A stretch of DNA of 64,000 bases from Palsa-147 sp963771905. GTDB taxonomy: Bacteria > Acidobacteriota > Terriglobia > Acidiferrales > UBA7541. Each line of letters starts with the position of its first letter. Position 1 is the stretch's first letter. The stretch spans positions 1 to 64,000 of the forward strand of contig CAVYVI010000015.1 in the NCBI GenBank assembly GCA_963771905.1, in the 5' to 3' direction. Positions 42,933 through 55,466 of this stretch are shown piece after piece. The notes beneath the pieces were generated by a model. It did no database searches, was not told the DNA's origin, and saw only the letters and a program-made list of their open reading frames with translations. A program made the translations under genes and the position numbers.

Positions 42933-44030
42933 TCAGGAGCCGTCGACAACGCGGGCGAGAATTTGCAGCGCCCGCTCGCAGGCCGCGCGATCGACGTCGC
43001 AGTGCGTGACCATGCGAATCGAATATTTGTCCGTCGAATTGGCCAACACTTTCTCTTTCGTGAGAGCCGCCGAGATTTCGTCCGCGGACTTGCCCGTTTG
43101 GCGCGCGTCAAAGATCACGATATTCGTCACGACTTTCTTTGGATCCACACGAATGCCTTTGATTTGAGCTACCCCCTCGGCGAGATAACGCGCATTCTGG
43201 TGATCGCGGTGCAATGTCTTGGGCGATTCCTCGAGCGCAACCAGCCCCGCCGCGGCCAGGACGCCGGCCTGACGCATTCCACCGCCGAGCATTTTGCGCG
43301 TCACACGCGCCTTGTCGATAAAATCGCGCGACCCGAGTAGCATCGACCCAACCGGCGCGCCCAATCCTTTCGACAAGCAGAACATGACCGAATCGGATTT
43401 CTTCGTGAGTTCGCTCACGCTGCGGCCCGTCGCGACTGCCGCATTAAAGATGCGCGTGCCATCCAGATGCACAGGCAGCCCGGCCGCATGCGCGTGGTCG
43501 CAAATTTCCGCAGTCGCTTCCGGCGAATAGATGGAACCTCCCGCCATGTTGTGCGTGTTCTCGATCGAAATCAGTGCAGTTTGCGAGTATTGATAGGCTT
43601 TCGGCCGAATCAGCGGCTCGATCAGATCCCAGGTGAGAATCCCGTCTTGCTCGAACACCGTACGGGGAAAACATCCGGCAACGGCCGACATCGACGCCAG
43701 TTCATATTGGTTGATATGGCCGCGCTGCTCGCAGATCACTTCGGTGCCGGGGCGCGTCCAGGTTTTGATCGCGAGAAGATTTCCCATCGAGCCCGTGGGG
43801 ACAAACAGGGCCGCCTCGCGCTCGAAGATTTCGGCGGAACGCGCTTGCAGTCGATTTACCGTCGGATCTTCGCCGTAGAAATCATCGCCCACTTCGGCCT
43901 CGGCCATGGCGCGACGCATCGCGGGAGTTGGCTTAGTCACCGTGTCACTGCGCAGATCAATGAACGCCGAAGTCACCAACGTTGCGGACTTTTCTTGGAC
44001 GCCCGGCGTAACTGTGTGTTCGGACACCAC
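42933..44030 (-). CDS. ltaE: Low-specificity L-threonine aldolase
   Basis: A 365-residue fold-type I PLP enzyme. DLRSDTVTKPTPAMRRAM (from 25), ENTHNMAGG and the PLP lysine Lys221 in FCLSKGLGAPVGS define threonine aldolase, which splits L-threonine or allo-threonine to glycine and acetaldehyde. The start is GTG at 44028-44030 with AGGAG just upstream (a second GTG follows at once). It is about 80 bp from hemW in the same direction. Confidence 0.92.
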   Translation of the reverse strand: MVSEHTVTPGVQEKSATLVTSAFIDLRSDTVTKPTPAMRRAMAEAEVGDDFYGEDPTVNRLQARSAEIFEREAALFVPTGSMGNLLAIKTWTRPGTEVICEQRGHINQYELASMSAVAGCFPRTVFEQDGILTWDLIEPLIRPKAYQYSQTALISIENTHNMAGGSIYSPEATAEICDHAHAAGLPVHLDGTRIFNAAVATGRSVSELTKKSDSVMFCLSKGLGAPVGSMLLGSRDFIDKARVTRKMLGGGMRQAGVLAAAGLVALEESPKTLHRDHQNARYLAEGVAQIKGIRVDPKKVVTNIVIFDARQTGKSADEISAALTKEKVLANSTDKYSIRMVTHCDVDRAACERALQILARVVDGS

Positions 44031-44112
44031 ATGCTCCTAAGTCGGAATTTCGAAACTCAATCCGCGGCGACGTCCGCGCAACGCAGGACGCATCCGGCAC
44101 CAAAGAAAATTC

Positions 44113-45264
44113 CTACGCGCCGACCGCTTCGAGCAGGCCGACGAACACTTCGTTCGACACAGCCAATCGTTCCGGCGCCAAGCGCAACCGCTCGCCATCG
44201 AGAATGACAAGACCCTGCTCGTGCATTTCCTCGATTCGGCCGCGCAACGCCCCGCCAAATTGGACTGCGAGGGGCGCGAGATCGATCCCTTCGAGCTGGC
44301 GAAGCCCGAGGAATAGCGATTCCTCGAGCGCCTGTTGGCGCGTCACCACCACTTCCTGCTCGACGGGCAACTCGCGGCGCTCGATGGCCGCGACGTACGC
44401 CGCCGGTTCGTGCGCGTTCGCCCAACGCGTCGTGCCATTGAACGAATGGGCGCCAGCACCAAGTCCGAGATACGGTTCGCGCCGCCAATATTTTATATTG
44501 TGACGTGATCGAAAACGCGGCCGCGACCAGTTGGAAATTTCGTAATGCTCGAAACCGGCCATCGCGAGGCGCTCGCACGCGAGTTCGTAGGAATCCACCA
44601 TGGCGTCATCGCTCGGAAGAGCCTCCGCACTGTAGCGCTTTCCGCCCGCGAGAGATTCCTTCCCCAGGTGACTGCCTTCGTCAATCTCCATGATGTAGAT
44701 CGAAATGTGTTGCGGCTCGGAGCGAAGGAGATTTTCGACGGAATCCTGCCAGGATTGTGGCGTCTGATGCGCCAGCCCGGCGATCAGGTCGAGCGAGAGA
44801 TTGCGAAATCCCGCGGCCCGCAGAATCTCCATGGCGGAAAAAATGTCGTCGCGGCGATGCATTCGGCCTGCGGCCTTGAGCTCAACGTCGTTGAAAGACT
44901 GCGCGCCGAGGCTGATGCGATTAAAGCCCATGGCGAACCAGGCATCCGCCTTCTCCCGGGTGATTGTCTCGGGATCGGCTTCGAGAGTCGCTTCTTCAAT
45001 CTCGCAGGTGAAATGCGAGCGAAATGCTTCGAAGATGCGCGCCAGGCTCGCGGGCGCGAGAAGACTCGGCGTCCCACCCCCGAAGTAAACGGTATCGAAA
45101 GAATGTGAAGTGGAGCTCGCGCGGATTTCGATTTCCCGGCAGACCGCACGCGCGTAAGGCTCGTACAGGCTCGAGGAAAACACGCCAGTGTGAAAATTGC
45201 AGTAGGTGCACTTCGTCTGGCAAAACGGCACCTGAATGTAAAGGCCGGCACTCATGTTCGACAT
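44113..45264 (-). CDS. hemW: Radical SAM haem chaperone HemW
   Basis: A 383-residue radical SAM protein with the [4Fe-4S] motif Cys15-x3-Cys19-x2-Cys22 (CQTKCTYCNF), GGGTPSLL, and the HemW-type C-terminal domain (LGLGAGAHSFNGTTRW). HemW binds haem and inserts it into respiratory enzymes; it was long annotated as an oxygen-independent coproporphyrinogen oxidase, but true HemN has a different cysteine pattern. The ATG at 45262-45264 is chosen for its closeness to the conserved start; a second ATG follows three codons later. Confidence 0.9.
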   Translation of the reverse strand: MSNMSAGLYIQVPFCQTKCTYCNFHTGVFSSSLYEPYARAVCREIEIRASSTSHSFDTVYFGGGTPSLLAPASLARIFEAFRSHFTCEIEEATLEADPETITREKADAWFAMGFNRISLGAQSFNDVELKAAGRMHRRDDIFSAMEILRAAGFRNLSLDLIAGLAHQTPQSWQDSVENLLRSEPQHISIYIMEIDEGSHLGKESLAGGKRYSAEALPSDDAMVDSYELACERLAMAGFEHYEISNWSRPRFRSRHNIKYWRREPYLGLGAGAHSFNGTTRWANAHEPAAYVAAIERRELPVEQEVVVTRQQALEESLFLGLRQLEGIDLAPLAVQFGGALRGRIEEMHEQGLVILDGERLRLAPERLAVSNEVFVGLLEAVGA

Positions 45265-45394
45265 GCAATTGTACCGCAGCGGAGCGGAGGACGCAGAGAA
45301 AGCCGGCAACAGCCCAGCAGTAGGATCAGTACGAAATCAAGTGGGCTTCAAGCCTGCTGTACATCGCAATGACGACGCGCCCCTGCTGACCGCG

Positions 45395-46414
45395 CTAGTC
45401 GGCGAGGGCTGACGCGGACGAGGCGCCGTAGAAGGCGAACCATGGCTTCGCGGCCGTCAGGCGATTGTTGACGTTCTGGATGTTCTTCACGCCTTCCGTC
45501 GAAAGCCAATCCTCGAGCGCCTTCAGGCCCTGTTTCGCGTACACAGGGATGCCTTCTTTCCACGTGGCGCGGCCACAGAGGACCCCGGAGAAATTCGTTC
45601 CGGATTCGGCGGCCAGCTCGAGAGTTTCCGAGAAAACATCGTTGCCAACGCCGGCGGAAAGATAGATAAACGGCTTCTTCGCGACCGCAGCCGCGCGGCG
45701 GAAGCATTCTTTGGCTTGATCGCGCGTGTACGCCGACTCGCCTTTGCACGCCTTGGTTCCCGCGACGAACGCCATATTCACCGGGACTTCGACTTTCAAG
45801 ACATCGACGCCGTACTGCGGCTTGGAGAACTCTTCCATGCTGCGCGTGACAATTTCCGGCTTCTTGCGCGCGAACGCAATTCCCTTCTCGTCGCCGCCTT
45901 CTTCATAACCCACGAATTCGAGAAAGAACGGCACATCCGCCGCGGTGCATTCCGCGCCGATTCGCTCCGTCCAGGCGTGCTTAATTTCGTTGATCGCGGG
46001 CGGATCGAACGGCGTGTAATAAAGCAGAATCTTGATGCAATCCGCGCCCGCGGCGACAAGACGCCGCACTGACCATACATCGAGAAGGTCCGGCAGGCGG
46101 CCGGGGCGCGTGTTGTCGTAGCCGCTGTTTTCGTAGGCGAGGAGCAATCCCGCATTCTTCGCGCGCGCCTTTGCCGCTTCGAGCCCGTACTCCGGATCGA
46201 GCAGAATGGCGCTGGCATATGGCGTCAGAATGCGCACGACGGCCGTCTTGAATTCGGCCATCATCTCCGGCGTCACCGCCTTCTTCTCGATGCCCTTGTC
46301 CTTGGCAATGGCGCTCATTAGCGAGCCGCGCTGGTCCATCGCCGCGGCGGCGATCACTCCGCGTTCATTCGATACGGCCTTCATTCCCTTCTGCTTGCCC
46401 GGAGTGATCTTCAT
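45395..46414 (-). CDS. Tagatose-bisphosphate aldolase-like class I aldolase
   Basis: A 339-residue TIM-barrel aldolase resembling LacD, with AAMDQRGSL (about 24-32), ILLDPEYG, GADCIKILLYYTP and DVLKVEVPVN; the lysine in VLKVEVP is the probable Schiff-base residue. LacD-type enzymes cleave tagatose-1,6-bisphosphate to DHAP and glyceraldehyde-3-phosphate, but no other tagatose genes are near, so another ketose phosphate is possible. GGGAGG lies 7 nt before the ATG at 46412-46414. A 169-bp gap separates it from bshC. Confidence 0.85.
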   Translation of the reverse strand: MKITPGKQKGMKAVSNERGVIAAAAMDQRGSLMSAIAKDKGIEKKAVTPEMMAEFKTAVVRILTPYASAILLDPEYGLEAAKARAKNAGLLLAYENSGYDNTRPGRLPDLLDVWSVRRLVAAGADCIKILLYYTPFDPPAINEIKHAWTERIGAECTAADVPFFLEFVGYEEGGDEKGIAFARKKPEIVTRSMEEFSKPQYGVDVLKVEVPVNMAFVAGTKACKGESAYTRDQAKECFRRAAAVAKKPFIYLSAGVGNDVFSETLELAAESGTNFSGVLCGRATWKEGIPVYAKQGLKALEDWLSTEGVKNIQNVNNRLTAAKPWFAFYGASSASALAD

Positions 46415-46583
46415 CGATGAACCTCCCAATATCGCGCCAGAAGAACGGCGCAGTTAGCAATTCCGCGCCATTTTACCACGGGAAACATGAGCTGCGAATC
46501 CTCGCTCGCGACGGGCTTTCCGCACGACCAAAGAATCATGCCGCGATGCTCGTCAAAAAAACGCCGATTGCGCGGACCTCTAG

Positions 46584-48194
46584 CTATAGCCACAGGACAT
46601 GGTGCTGCGGAGGTGAGACGCCAGCGTGTTTGTAAAGCTCATCGAGCAGTTCGAGGCCGTACGAAGCCAGAAATGGAAGGAGACAAAGAGACCTCTCTTG
46701 CGGCTCGCGCTGCGGATACAGCGAGTCAAGAATCAGCCGCTCGTGCCGCTCGATAATCCCGGAACGGAAGCCCTCCGCCCGGCCCGCTTTTCTCCCGAGC
46801 TTTGAAAGTTGGTACAGAATTTTCCGCTCGGCCATCTCGAGCGCGCCGACAAGGCTCTTATCCAGTCGCGCGAGGGGCTTCGCATAAGCCTTCAGCGCCC
46901 GGCGAAATGTCCGTTCGTCGCGATTGAATCGGCCGGCAAGTCCCCGCGGAACGCTGCCGGACGCAAGCGCCGCGTGCACGCGCTGCCTGCCTGCGAAAAT
47001 GTCCGGCAGCGACATCCCGTATTTTTGCAGGAGCCGCGCGACGTGCGGTTCGACAAGGGTGAACCCGGCACGCGGCAAAATCGCGGGCATGCGCCCGAGA
47101 AGTTTACGATATACCACTTCGACTTGGGCCATATAGGCAATCTCGGACGGGCCACCGATATAGGCAGCGGTGGGCAAAAACGTGTCCTGCACGGCTGCGC
47201 GAAGGAGCACATTCGGAGAAAAGATCTCCGGCGTCTCGTCGATCGCATGAAGAAGTTCGCCTGGCGAAATCGTCACGCCGCCCGCTCTGTACTTGTCATT
47301 GCGAAAACGCACCGGCTCACGCTTGCCGTCGACGTTCATGAACAGCAGCGTCGCTTCAGCTGTCACCTTTACCTGCGCCTGGTATCCGGCTTTATCGAGC
47401 GCTTTATTCCGCGCCAGAAGCTCGTCGCGAAGCGTGACGCATTCATCGACGGCCCGCCGGAAAACCGGAGCGGCGATGCGATGAAGCTGTTCGTCTAGTG
47501 GATCGAGAAGAATTACACCTCGTCCGGCGAGCAGCCGCGCCATCAACTTGCCGAACGCAGAGCCAAAGTTTTCGCCGGGCGCGTACGATTCCCGCAACGC
47601 GCGCTCGACCTCGCGCGCGGCGCGTCCGGACAGCGCCGCAGCGGCCTTGTCCACGAGCTCCGCGATTTCCGGCCCGAATGTGATCTGTCCCACCTCGTGG
47701 CCTGCAAACGCGGGAGGAGTTTCGATATGTAGCCGCTCGACGCCGTTGCGCGTGAGCCAGAAACTGTGATCGACTTCCGCGAGGTCGTGATCCTCCGTGG
47801 CCAGCCAGAACACTGGAACCGCATCGATGCCCTTCACCGTCAGGCGCTCGGCCCAGCGAACGGCCGTCAGCGCCTTGTAAAAGCTGTACGCCGGACCGCT
47901 GAAGAGGCCCACCTGCTGCCCGGTCACGACAGCGACCGCGCCTTTCTCAAGGCGCTCGATATTTTTCTCGACCACCGCGTCCGATCCGAATGAATGGCTC
48001 TGCTGGCGAAGCACCGACGTGACCGTTCGCCGCGTCTCCGGCGCAATCTGAGCTTTTCGCGCCGCGGCGATCACGCCCGCTTCATCAGGCGGATGTTCAA
48101 AAAACTTCGAGACTCGAGGAAAACTGTCCAGGTAATCCGAAAATAGCTTTGTCGTGCGCGGAAGCTCGCCGAGACGCAGACAGTGGGGCTCCAT
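46584..48194 (-). CDS. bshC: Bacillithiol biosynthesis cysteine-adding enzyme BshC
   Basis: A 536-residue protein with BshC features: VVTGQQVGLFSGPAYSFYK (about 89-107), WLATEDHDLAEVDH and a long C-terminal coiled coil (about 420-500). BshC adds cysteine to GlcN-malate to finish bacillithiol, a low-molecular-weight thiol known from Bacillota, Bacteroidota, Deinococcota and acidobacteria. bshA and bshB are not in this window. It follows the DapA-family gene by 107 bp in the same direction. Confidence 0.92.
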   Translation of the reverse strand: MEPHCLRLGELPRTTKLFSDYLDSFPRVSKFFEHPPDEAGVIAAARKAQIAPETRRTVTSVLRQQSHSFGSDAVVEKNIERLEKGAVAVVTGQQVGLFSGPAYSFYKALTAVRWAERLTVKGIDAVPVFWLATEDHDLAEVDHSFWLTRNGVERLHIETPPAFAGHEVGQITFGPEIAELVDKAAAALSGRAAREVERALRESYAPGENFGSAFGKLMARLLAGRGVILLDPLDEQLHRIAAPVFRRAVDECVTLRDELLARNKALDKAGYQAQVKVTAEATLLFMNVDGKREPVRFRNDKYRAGGVTISPGELLHAIDETPEIFSPNVLLRAAVQDTFLPTAAYIGGPSEIAYMAQVEVVYRKLLGRMPAILPRAGFTLVEPHVARLLQKYGMSLPDIFAGRQRVHAALASGSVPRGLAGRFNRDERTFRRALKAYAKPLARLDKSLVGALEMAERKILYQLSKLGRKAGRAEGFRSGIIERHERLILDSLYPQREPQERSLCLLPFLASYGLELLDELYKHAGVSPPQHHVLWL

Positions 48195-48301
48195 GCAGGA
48201 TTTGGATGATACACGGAGCGAAAGGACGCAGCAATCAGAGAGGCGCGGCGCGTGCGGCGAAACCCTACAAGATCTGGAACAAACAGCCCGAGCTATGCGA
48301 C

Positions 48302-49201
48302 CTAGTCTCCGGTCCGAGCCAGCGTGGCAACGCCCGCCAATACGCCGTCGATTTCCCGCTTCGCCTCCGCGCCAATCGGAAGCAACGGCGGCCGCGGAAG
48401 CCCGCCCGCGTACCCAATCTGGTCCAGCGCGTATTTCAAGCCGGGGATGCCGTATTTCGAGCTAATGATGGCTGACGGCGCGCTCAGATTCTGCTGCAGT
48501 TGTTCCGCCCGGGCGCGATCTCCGGCAAGAGTTGCTTCGTAAATCTCACAGCAGAGATCGGGGAACGCGCAGGCCATCGCGAGAATGCCGCCCGCACCGC
48601 CCTTTTCGAGTGACGGCGCGAGCGTCGCAGCAGAGCCAACCAAAACACGAAATCCCTTCGGCGTAACCGCCACAAATTCTGACACCCGCTCGACGATGCC
48701 GGAGCTGTCCTTGATCCCTGCGATATTCCGATGGTTTGCCACAAGCGCCAAGAGCGATGCCTCAATGGCGTATCCCGTGAATGCCGGCACCGAATACAGA
48801 AGCACTGGAATTTTCGCCGCGTCCGCCACTCGCAGGTAATGTTCGGCCTCGACTTCCAGCGATAGCAGCGGCTTGTAGTAACTCGGCGTGCGAACCAAAG
48901 CGAAGTCGTAGCCCTGCGCGGCAGCGCGATTGGTATGTTCGATTGTCTCCGCGGTGGATTCGGCGCCGGTCCCGGCGATCAAAATCTTTCCCCGCGCCGC
49001 TGTTTTCTTGGCTGTTTCCCAGATCTCGTAAATTTCCGTCCAGCGCAGGAGGACCGATTCGCCCGTCGAGCCATTCAAGACGTAACCCGCGAGGCGCGTC
49101 GCATTATAGCGCTCGATGTTGCTGCGGAGCTTCCCGTGATCCACGGTACCGTCGGAGGCGAACGGCACGGTCAGCGGCGGGAAGATACCTTTGAGATCCA
49201 T
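48302..49201 (-). CDS. DapA-family aldolase/synthase
   Basis: A 299-residue (beta/alpha)8 enzyme of the N-acetylneuraminate lyase/DHDPS family. The Schiff-base Lys164 (AGIKDSSG), Tyr136 (LLYSVPAFTG) and NGSTGE pocket are present. DHDPS usually reads YNVPxRTG at the Tyr position; the change to YSVPAFTG, and neighbours carB and bshC rather than lysine genes, make a true DHDPS uncertain. It could be another pyruvate-dependent aldolase. It follows carB by 25 nt and is probably cotranscribed. Confidence 0.85.
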   Translation of the reverse strand: MDLKGIFPPLTVPFASDGTVDHGKLRSNIERYNATRLAGYVLNGSTGESVLLRWTEIYEIWETAKKTAARGKILIAGTGAESTAETIEHTNRAAAQGYDFALVRTPSYYKPLLSLEVEAEHYLRVADAAKIPVLLYSVPAFTGYAIEASLLALVANHRNIAGIKDSSGIVERVSEFVAVTPKGFRVLVGSAATLAPSLEKGGAGGILAMACAFPDLCCEIYEATLAGDRARAEQLQQNLSAPSAIISSKYGIPGLKYALDQIGYAGGLPRPPLLPIGAEAKREIDGVLAGVATLARTGD

Positions 49202-49226
49202 TTGGTAATTCTAACGCAGCCGCGCC

Positions 49227-52517
<3,291 letters not shown>

Positions 52518-53696
52518 CTAGCGCGCGGCCTCCGCCATCGTGCGCGTGAATTCATCGAACAAATAGCGCGCGTCGTGCGGCCCGGGCGAGGCCTCCGGGT
52601 GATACTGAACGCTAAAGAGCGGCAGCGAACGATGCCGCATTCCCTCGTTCGTGTGATCGTTCAAATTCACGTGGGTAATCTCAACGTCGCTTGACGGCAA
52701 CGAATCCGGATCAACGCAGAAACCATGATTCTGCGCGGTGATTTCCACTTTCTGGGTGAGCAGGTTTTTCACCGGATGATTCGATCCGTGATGCCCGAAT
52801 TTCAGCTTGAACGTTTTTCCGCCGAGAGCGAGGCCGCAAAGCTGATGTCCGAGGCAAATGCCGAAGATTGGCACGCGGCCGATCAATTTCCGAATATTCG
52901 CAACCGCATAGTCGATCGGCTCGGGATCGCCGGGACCATTTGAAAGGAATACGCCGCTCGGCTTGAGCGCGAGCACATCTCCAGCGGAAGTTCTCGCCGG
53001 AACCACAGTCACGTCGCATCCGTGATCGACGAGCAGCCGCAAAATGTTCTGCTTGATGCCGAAATCGTAGGCCACAACGCGATGCCTCCGCGTGGTTTCG
53101 GAAGCCGCCTTGTGATTTACGCCTCCGTATCCGGCCGGGCGCACGTTTTCCGCGGCGAAATGAATGGAGCCGCGCTTCCAGTCGTAGGATTCGGCGCAGG
53201 TGACCCGCCCAGCGAGCTCCTGCCCCGCCATCGTGGGCAGCGCGCGCGCTTCGGCGATTAGTTGCTCGGCAGGCGATCCGTCGGTCGCAATGACGCCCCG
53301 AAGCGCGCCCACCCGCCGCAAATGCCGCACCAGCGCGCGGGTATCGAGATCCCAAATCACCGGGACGCCGTGCCGCGAGAGATATTGATGTGCCGTTTCT
53401 TCGGCGCGCCAGTTCGATGCCAGCGCGGAAAAATCCCGGACGATGAGCGCCTCGATGAACGGCATCGCGGATTCCTCATCGTCGGGATTCGCACCGACGT
53501 TTCCGATATGCGGATACGTCAGACAAACGGCTTGGCCGGAGTAACTCGGGTCAGTGAAGACTTCCTGGTAACCAGTGAGGCTGGTATTAAAAACAACTTC
53601 GCCGCCTCGGCGAGTGCGAGCACCCGCCGCGCGGCCCTTAAAAACTCGCCCGTCCTCGAGCGCAAGCGCGGCGCGACCTTCCTGCGGCTGCGTCAG
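52518..53696 (-). CDS. carA: Carbamoyl phosphate synthase, small subunit (CTG start)
   Basis: A 392-residue CarA. The first ATG (53465) would remove about 77 conserved residues, including LALEDGRVFKG, EVVFNTSLTGYQEV and LTYPHIGNVGANPDDEES, which are present upstream in the same frame. Between the lepB stop (53715) and that ATG there is no ATG, GTG or TTG; the best start is CTG at 53694-53696, with GAGGAGG 5 nt before it. The glutaminase triad is intact: Cys281 (FGICLGHQ), His366 and Glu368 (YHPEAS). It hydrolyses glutamine and feeds ammonia to CarB, encoded next. Confidence 0.92.
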   Translation of the reverse strand: MTQPQEGRAALALEDGRVFKGRAAGARTRRGGEVVFNTSLTGYQEVFTDPSYSGQAVCLTYPHIGNVGANPDDEESAMPFIEALIVRDFSALASNWRAEETAHQYLSRHGVPVIWDLDTRALVRHLRRVGALRGVIATDGSPAEQLIAEARALPTMAGQELAGRVTCAESYDWKRGSIHFAAENVRPAGYGGVNHKAASETTRRHRVVAYDFGIKQNILRLLVDHGCDVTVVPARTSAGDVLALKPSGVFLSNGPGDPEPIDYAVANIRKLIGRVPIFGICLGHQLCGLALGGKTFKLKFGHHGSNHPVKNLLTQKVEITAQNHGFCVDPDSLPSSDVEITHVNLNDHTNEGMRHRSLPLFSVQYHPEASPGPHDARYLFDEFTRTMAEAAR

Positions 53697-53701
53697 CTTT
53701 T

Positions 53702-53708
53702 CCTCCTC
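53702..53708 (-). promoter_or_regulatory. Ribosome binding site of carA (decides the CTG start)
   Basis: GAGGAGG on the minus strand, 5 nt before CTG at 53694-53696 and inside the 18-nt gap after the lepB stop. It is the only strong site near the conserved N-terminus. Confidence 0.7.
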
Positions 53709-53714
53709 GTTCGT

Positions 53715-54320
53715 TCATTTCGCACCGGCCTCGGGAGCGGAGATCGAGCCGAAATGATCCACCGGCCAGTACGCAAATACGGCTTTCCCGTAAATATAAT
53801 CCCTCGGCACAGCGCCGAACATTCGCGAATCATTCGAGCTATCTCGATGATCGCCCATCACGAAATAGCTTCCCTGCGGAATCAGCAGGGGCCCGTAGCT
53901 CGAACCGTCAAAGAAGCTCGGGGGTACATACGTTTCGGTCATCTCGCGGCCATTGATAAAGAGACGCCCTTGCCGGATGTCGATCGTCTCGCCCGGCAAA
54001 CCCACTACGCGCTTGATGAACGATTTCGCGTGGTCGAGAGGATACCAGAAAACGACGACATCGCCGCGCTCAATCGGCTCGAAGCGGTAGACGAATTTGT
54101 TGATGAAGATGCGCTCCTGGTCGGAAAGGAGCGGCGCCATGCTCGTGCCCTCCACCTTCACTGGCTGATAGAGGAAAACGATGATGATCAGCGCGAGACT
54201 CATCGCCACGGCGAGATCACGCACCCATCCGCGCAGTTCGTGCGGAAATGAAGGGGGTCGCGGCGGTTCAGGAGGAGGCGCGATGTTGAGATTCGGCTCT
54301 TCGGTCATTCCAATGCTCAT
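53715..54320 (-). CDS. lepB: Signal peptidase I
   Basis: A 201-residue type I signal peptidase with one N-terminal membrane helix (about 34-51), the catalytic Ser60 (GTSMAPLL) and Lys103 (FIKRVVGLPGE), and the conserved GDHRDSSNDSR box. It cleaves signal peptides of exported proteins, of which this window has many. The first ATG is 54318-54320; a TATAAA lies so close that transcription may begin at or inside it, in which case the ATG at 54306-54308 is the start. carA follows after 18 nt. Confidence 0.94.
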   Translation of the reverse strand: MSIGMTEEPNLNIAPPPEPPRPPSFPHELRGWVRDLAVAMSLALIIIVFLYQPVKVEGTSMAPLLSDQERIFINKFVYRFEPIERGDVVVFWYPLDHAKSFIKRVVGLPGETIDIRQGRLFINGREMTETYVPPSFFDGSSYGPLLIPQGSYFVMGDHRDSSNDSRMFGAVPRDYIYGKAVFAYWPVDHFGSISAPEAGAK

Positions 54321-54323
54321 ATC

Positions 54324-54332
54324 TTTATATCA
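54324..54332 (-). promoter_or_regulatory. Possible extended -10 promoter at lepB
   Basis: TGATATAAA on the minus strand ends 3 nt before the first lepB ATG. A start about 7 nt downstream would give a leaderless or nearly leaderless message. No good -35 is seen. Confidence 0.35.
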
Positions 54333-54533
54333 CGCCGGCCGCGCGCTACGCCAGTAGGCCCGCCCGCTCGAAATTTGAGATTTGCGGTCTTGTGATTCGC
54401 ATTCATGACACGTTTAGATGCACGTTCGCGCAAGATTGGATTGCACGAAACGCGCGAACCGCTGATTTCCTAATGGAAGTCACACGCCGATCGCGCGCGG
54501 GGCCAGCGCCAATCCCCGGCTCAGACTCGCGGA

Positions 54534-55265
54534 TTAATCGCCAAGCGCGTACCGGAGAATCGAGAGCGCGGAAATAACAGCCGTTTCAGTGCGAAGAATC
54601 CCTTCGCCGAGCGAAGTCTCGAAGTAACCCGCCGCGCGCGCGGAAGCTATTTCCGCGTCCGTCCAGCCTCCTTCGGGTCCGATGGCGATGGAGATCGATT
54701 TACTCAGGCAGCCCATTTGGACGCTGCGCACCGGCCGGGCATCTGGGCGCTCCGACAGAAGAAACTGGCAGCCGGCGCGGGAATTCAAAAAGGCTTGCTC
54801 GGCGCGGAGCACCGGGAATAATGCCGGCGGCTTGAGCTGGCGCGATTGTTCCGCGGACTCGAGCAGGATCTTCTGCCAACGGTCGGAACGCTTCGACGCG
54901 GCCGCGATAAGTCTCTTTTCACTTCGCGCGGCCGCGAGTGGAACAATTTCCATGACGCCCAGCTCCGTCGCCTTTTCGAGACACCATTCGAAGCGATCGA
55001 ATTTGATCACCGAAAGCAGAAGTTCGACGCGCAGCGGCGGAAGGGCAACTTTGACGGGCTCGACGAGAGAAAATTCGATCGTGCTGCCGCTTCGGCCGTT
55101 CGTATGGATGTGCTCGATTTTCGCGAGCCACACTCTCCGGCCATCGCTCAATTCGTAAAACTGCCCTTCCTCAGCGCGCAGCACGTGCCCGAGATGCTCC
55201 GCTGCATCGCCCCGCAATACGGCGGTGTCCTTCTGAAATTCCTCCACAAAAAATCGTCTACGCAA
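54534..55265 (-). CDS. rsmE: 16S rRNA m3U1498 methyltransferase
   Basis: A 243-residue SPOUT-class methyltransferase: N-terminal PUA-like domain (RRRFFVEEF at the start, HLGHVLRAEEG) and the knotted C-terminal domain with AIGPEGGWTDAEI and SLGEGILRTETA. It methylates U1498 in the decoding centre. The TTG at 55263-55265 gives MRRRFFVEEF with GGAG about 11 nt upstream; a GTG nine codons earlier is the alternative. It follows dnaJ, a common arrangement. Confidence 0.92.
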   Translation of the reverse strand: MRRRFFVEEFQKDTAVLRGDAAEHLGHVLRAEEGQFYELSDGRRVWLAKIEHIHTNGRSGSTIEFSLVEPVKVALPPLRVELLLSVIKFDRFEWCLEKATELGVMEIVPLAAARSEKRLIAAASKRSDRWQKILLESAEQSRQLKPPALFPVLRAEQAFLNSRAGCQFLLSERPDARPVRSVQMGCLSKSISIAIGPEGGWTDAEIASARAAGYFETSLGEGILRTETAVISALSILRYALGD

Positions 55266-55466
55266 TGGCCTGACTTCTCCTTCGCCGCGCACTTTCGTGC
55301 ACTATTTCTCCGCCGGAATTCTGGATCTCCGGCCAGCAGGGCCGGTGAAAATGCGCCTGCTGCCAAAGTAGTTCCCGGCAAAATTCCGCCGTCCTACCGC
55401 GGAAATCCAAAAGCCCTGAATTCCGATGGGTCTCGTTCCGACGCTGGGTGAGCAACGCCTGTCGAA

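Noticed and set aside
52518..53465. Short carA starting at the first ATG
   Set aside because: It would remove about 77 strongly conserved CarA residues that are present in frame upstream.
54392..54577. 61-codon plus-strand frame between rsmE and lepB
   Set aside because: No ribosome site, random composition and overlap with the rsmE end.
55329..55345. CCGGCC/GGCCGG hairpin as a terminator between dnaJ and rsmE
   Set aside because: Only 6 bp, no T-run, and it lies in a short co-directional gap where read-through is expected.
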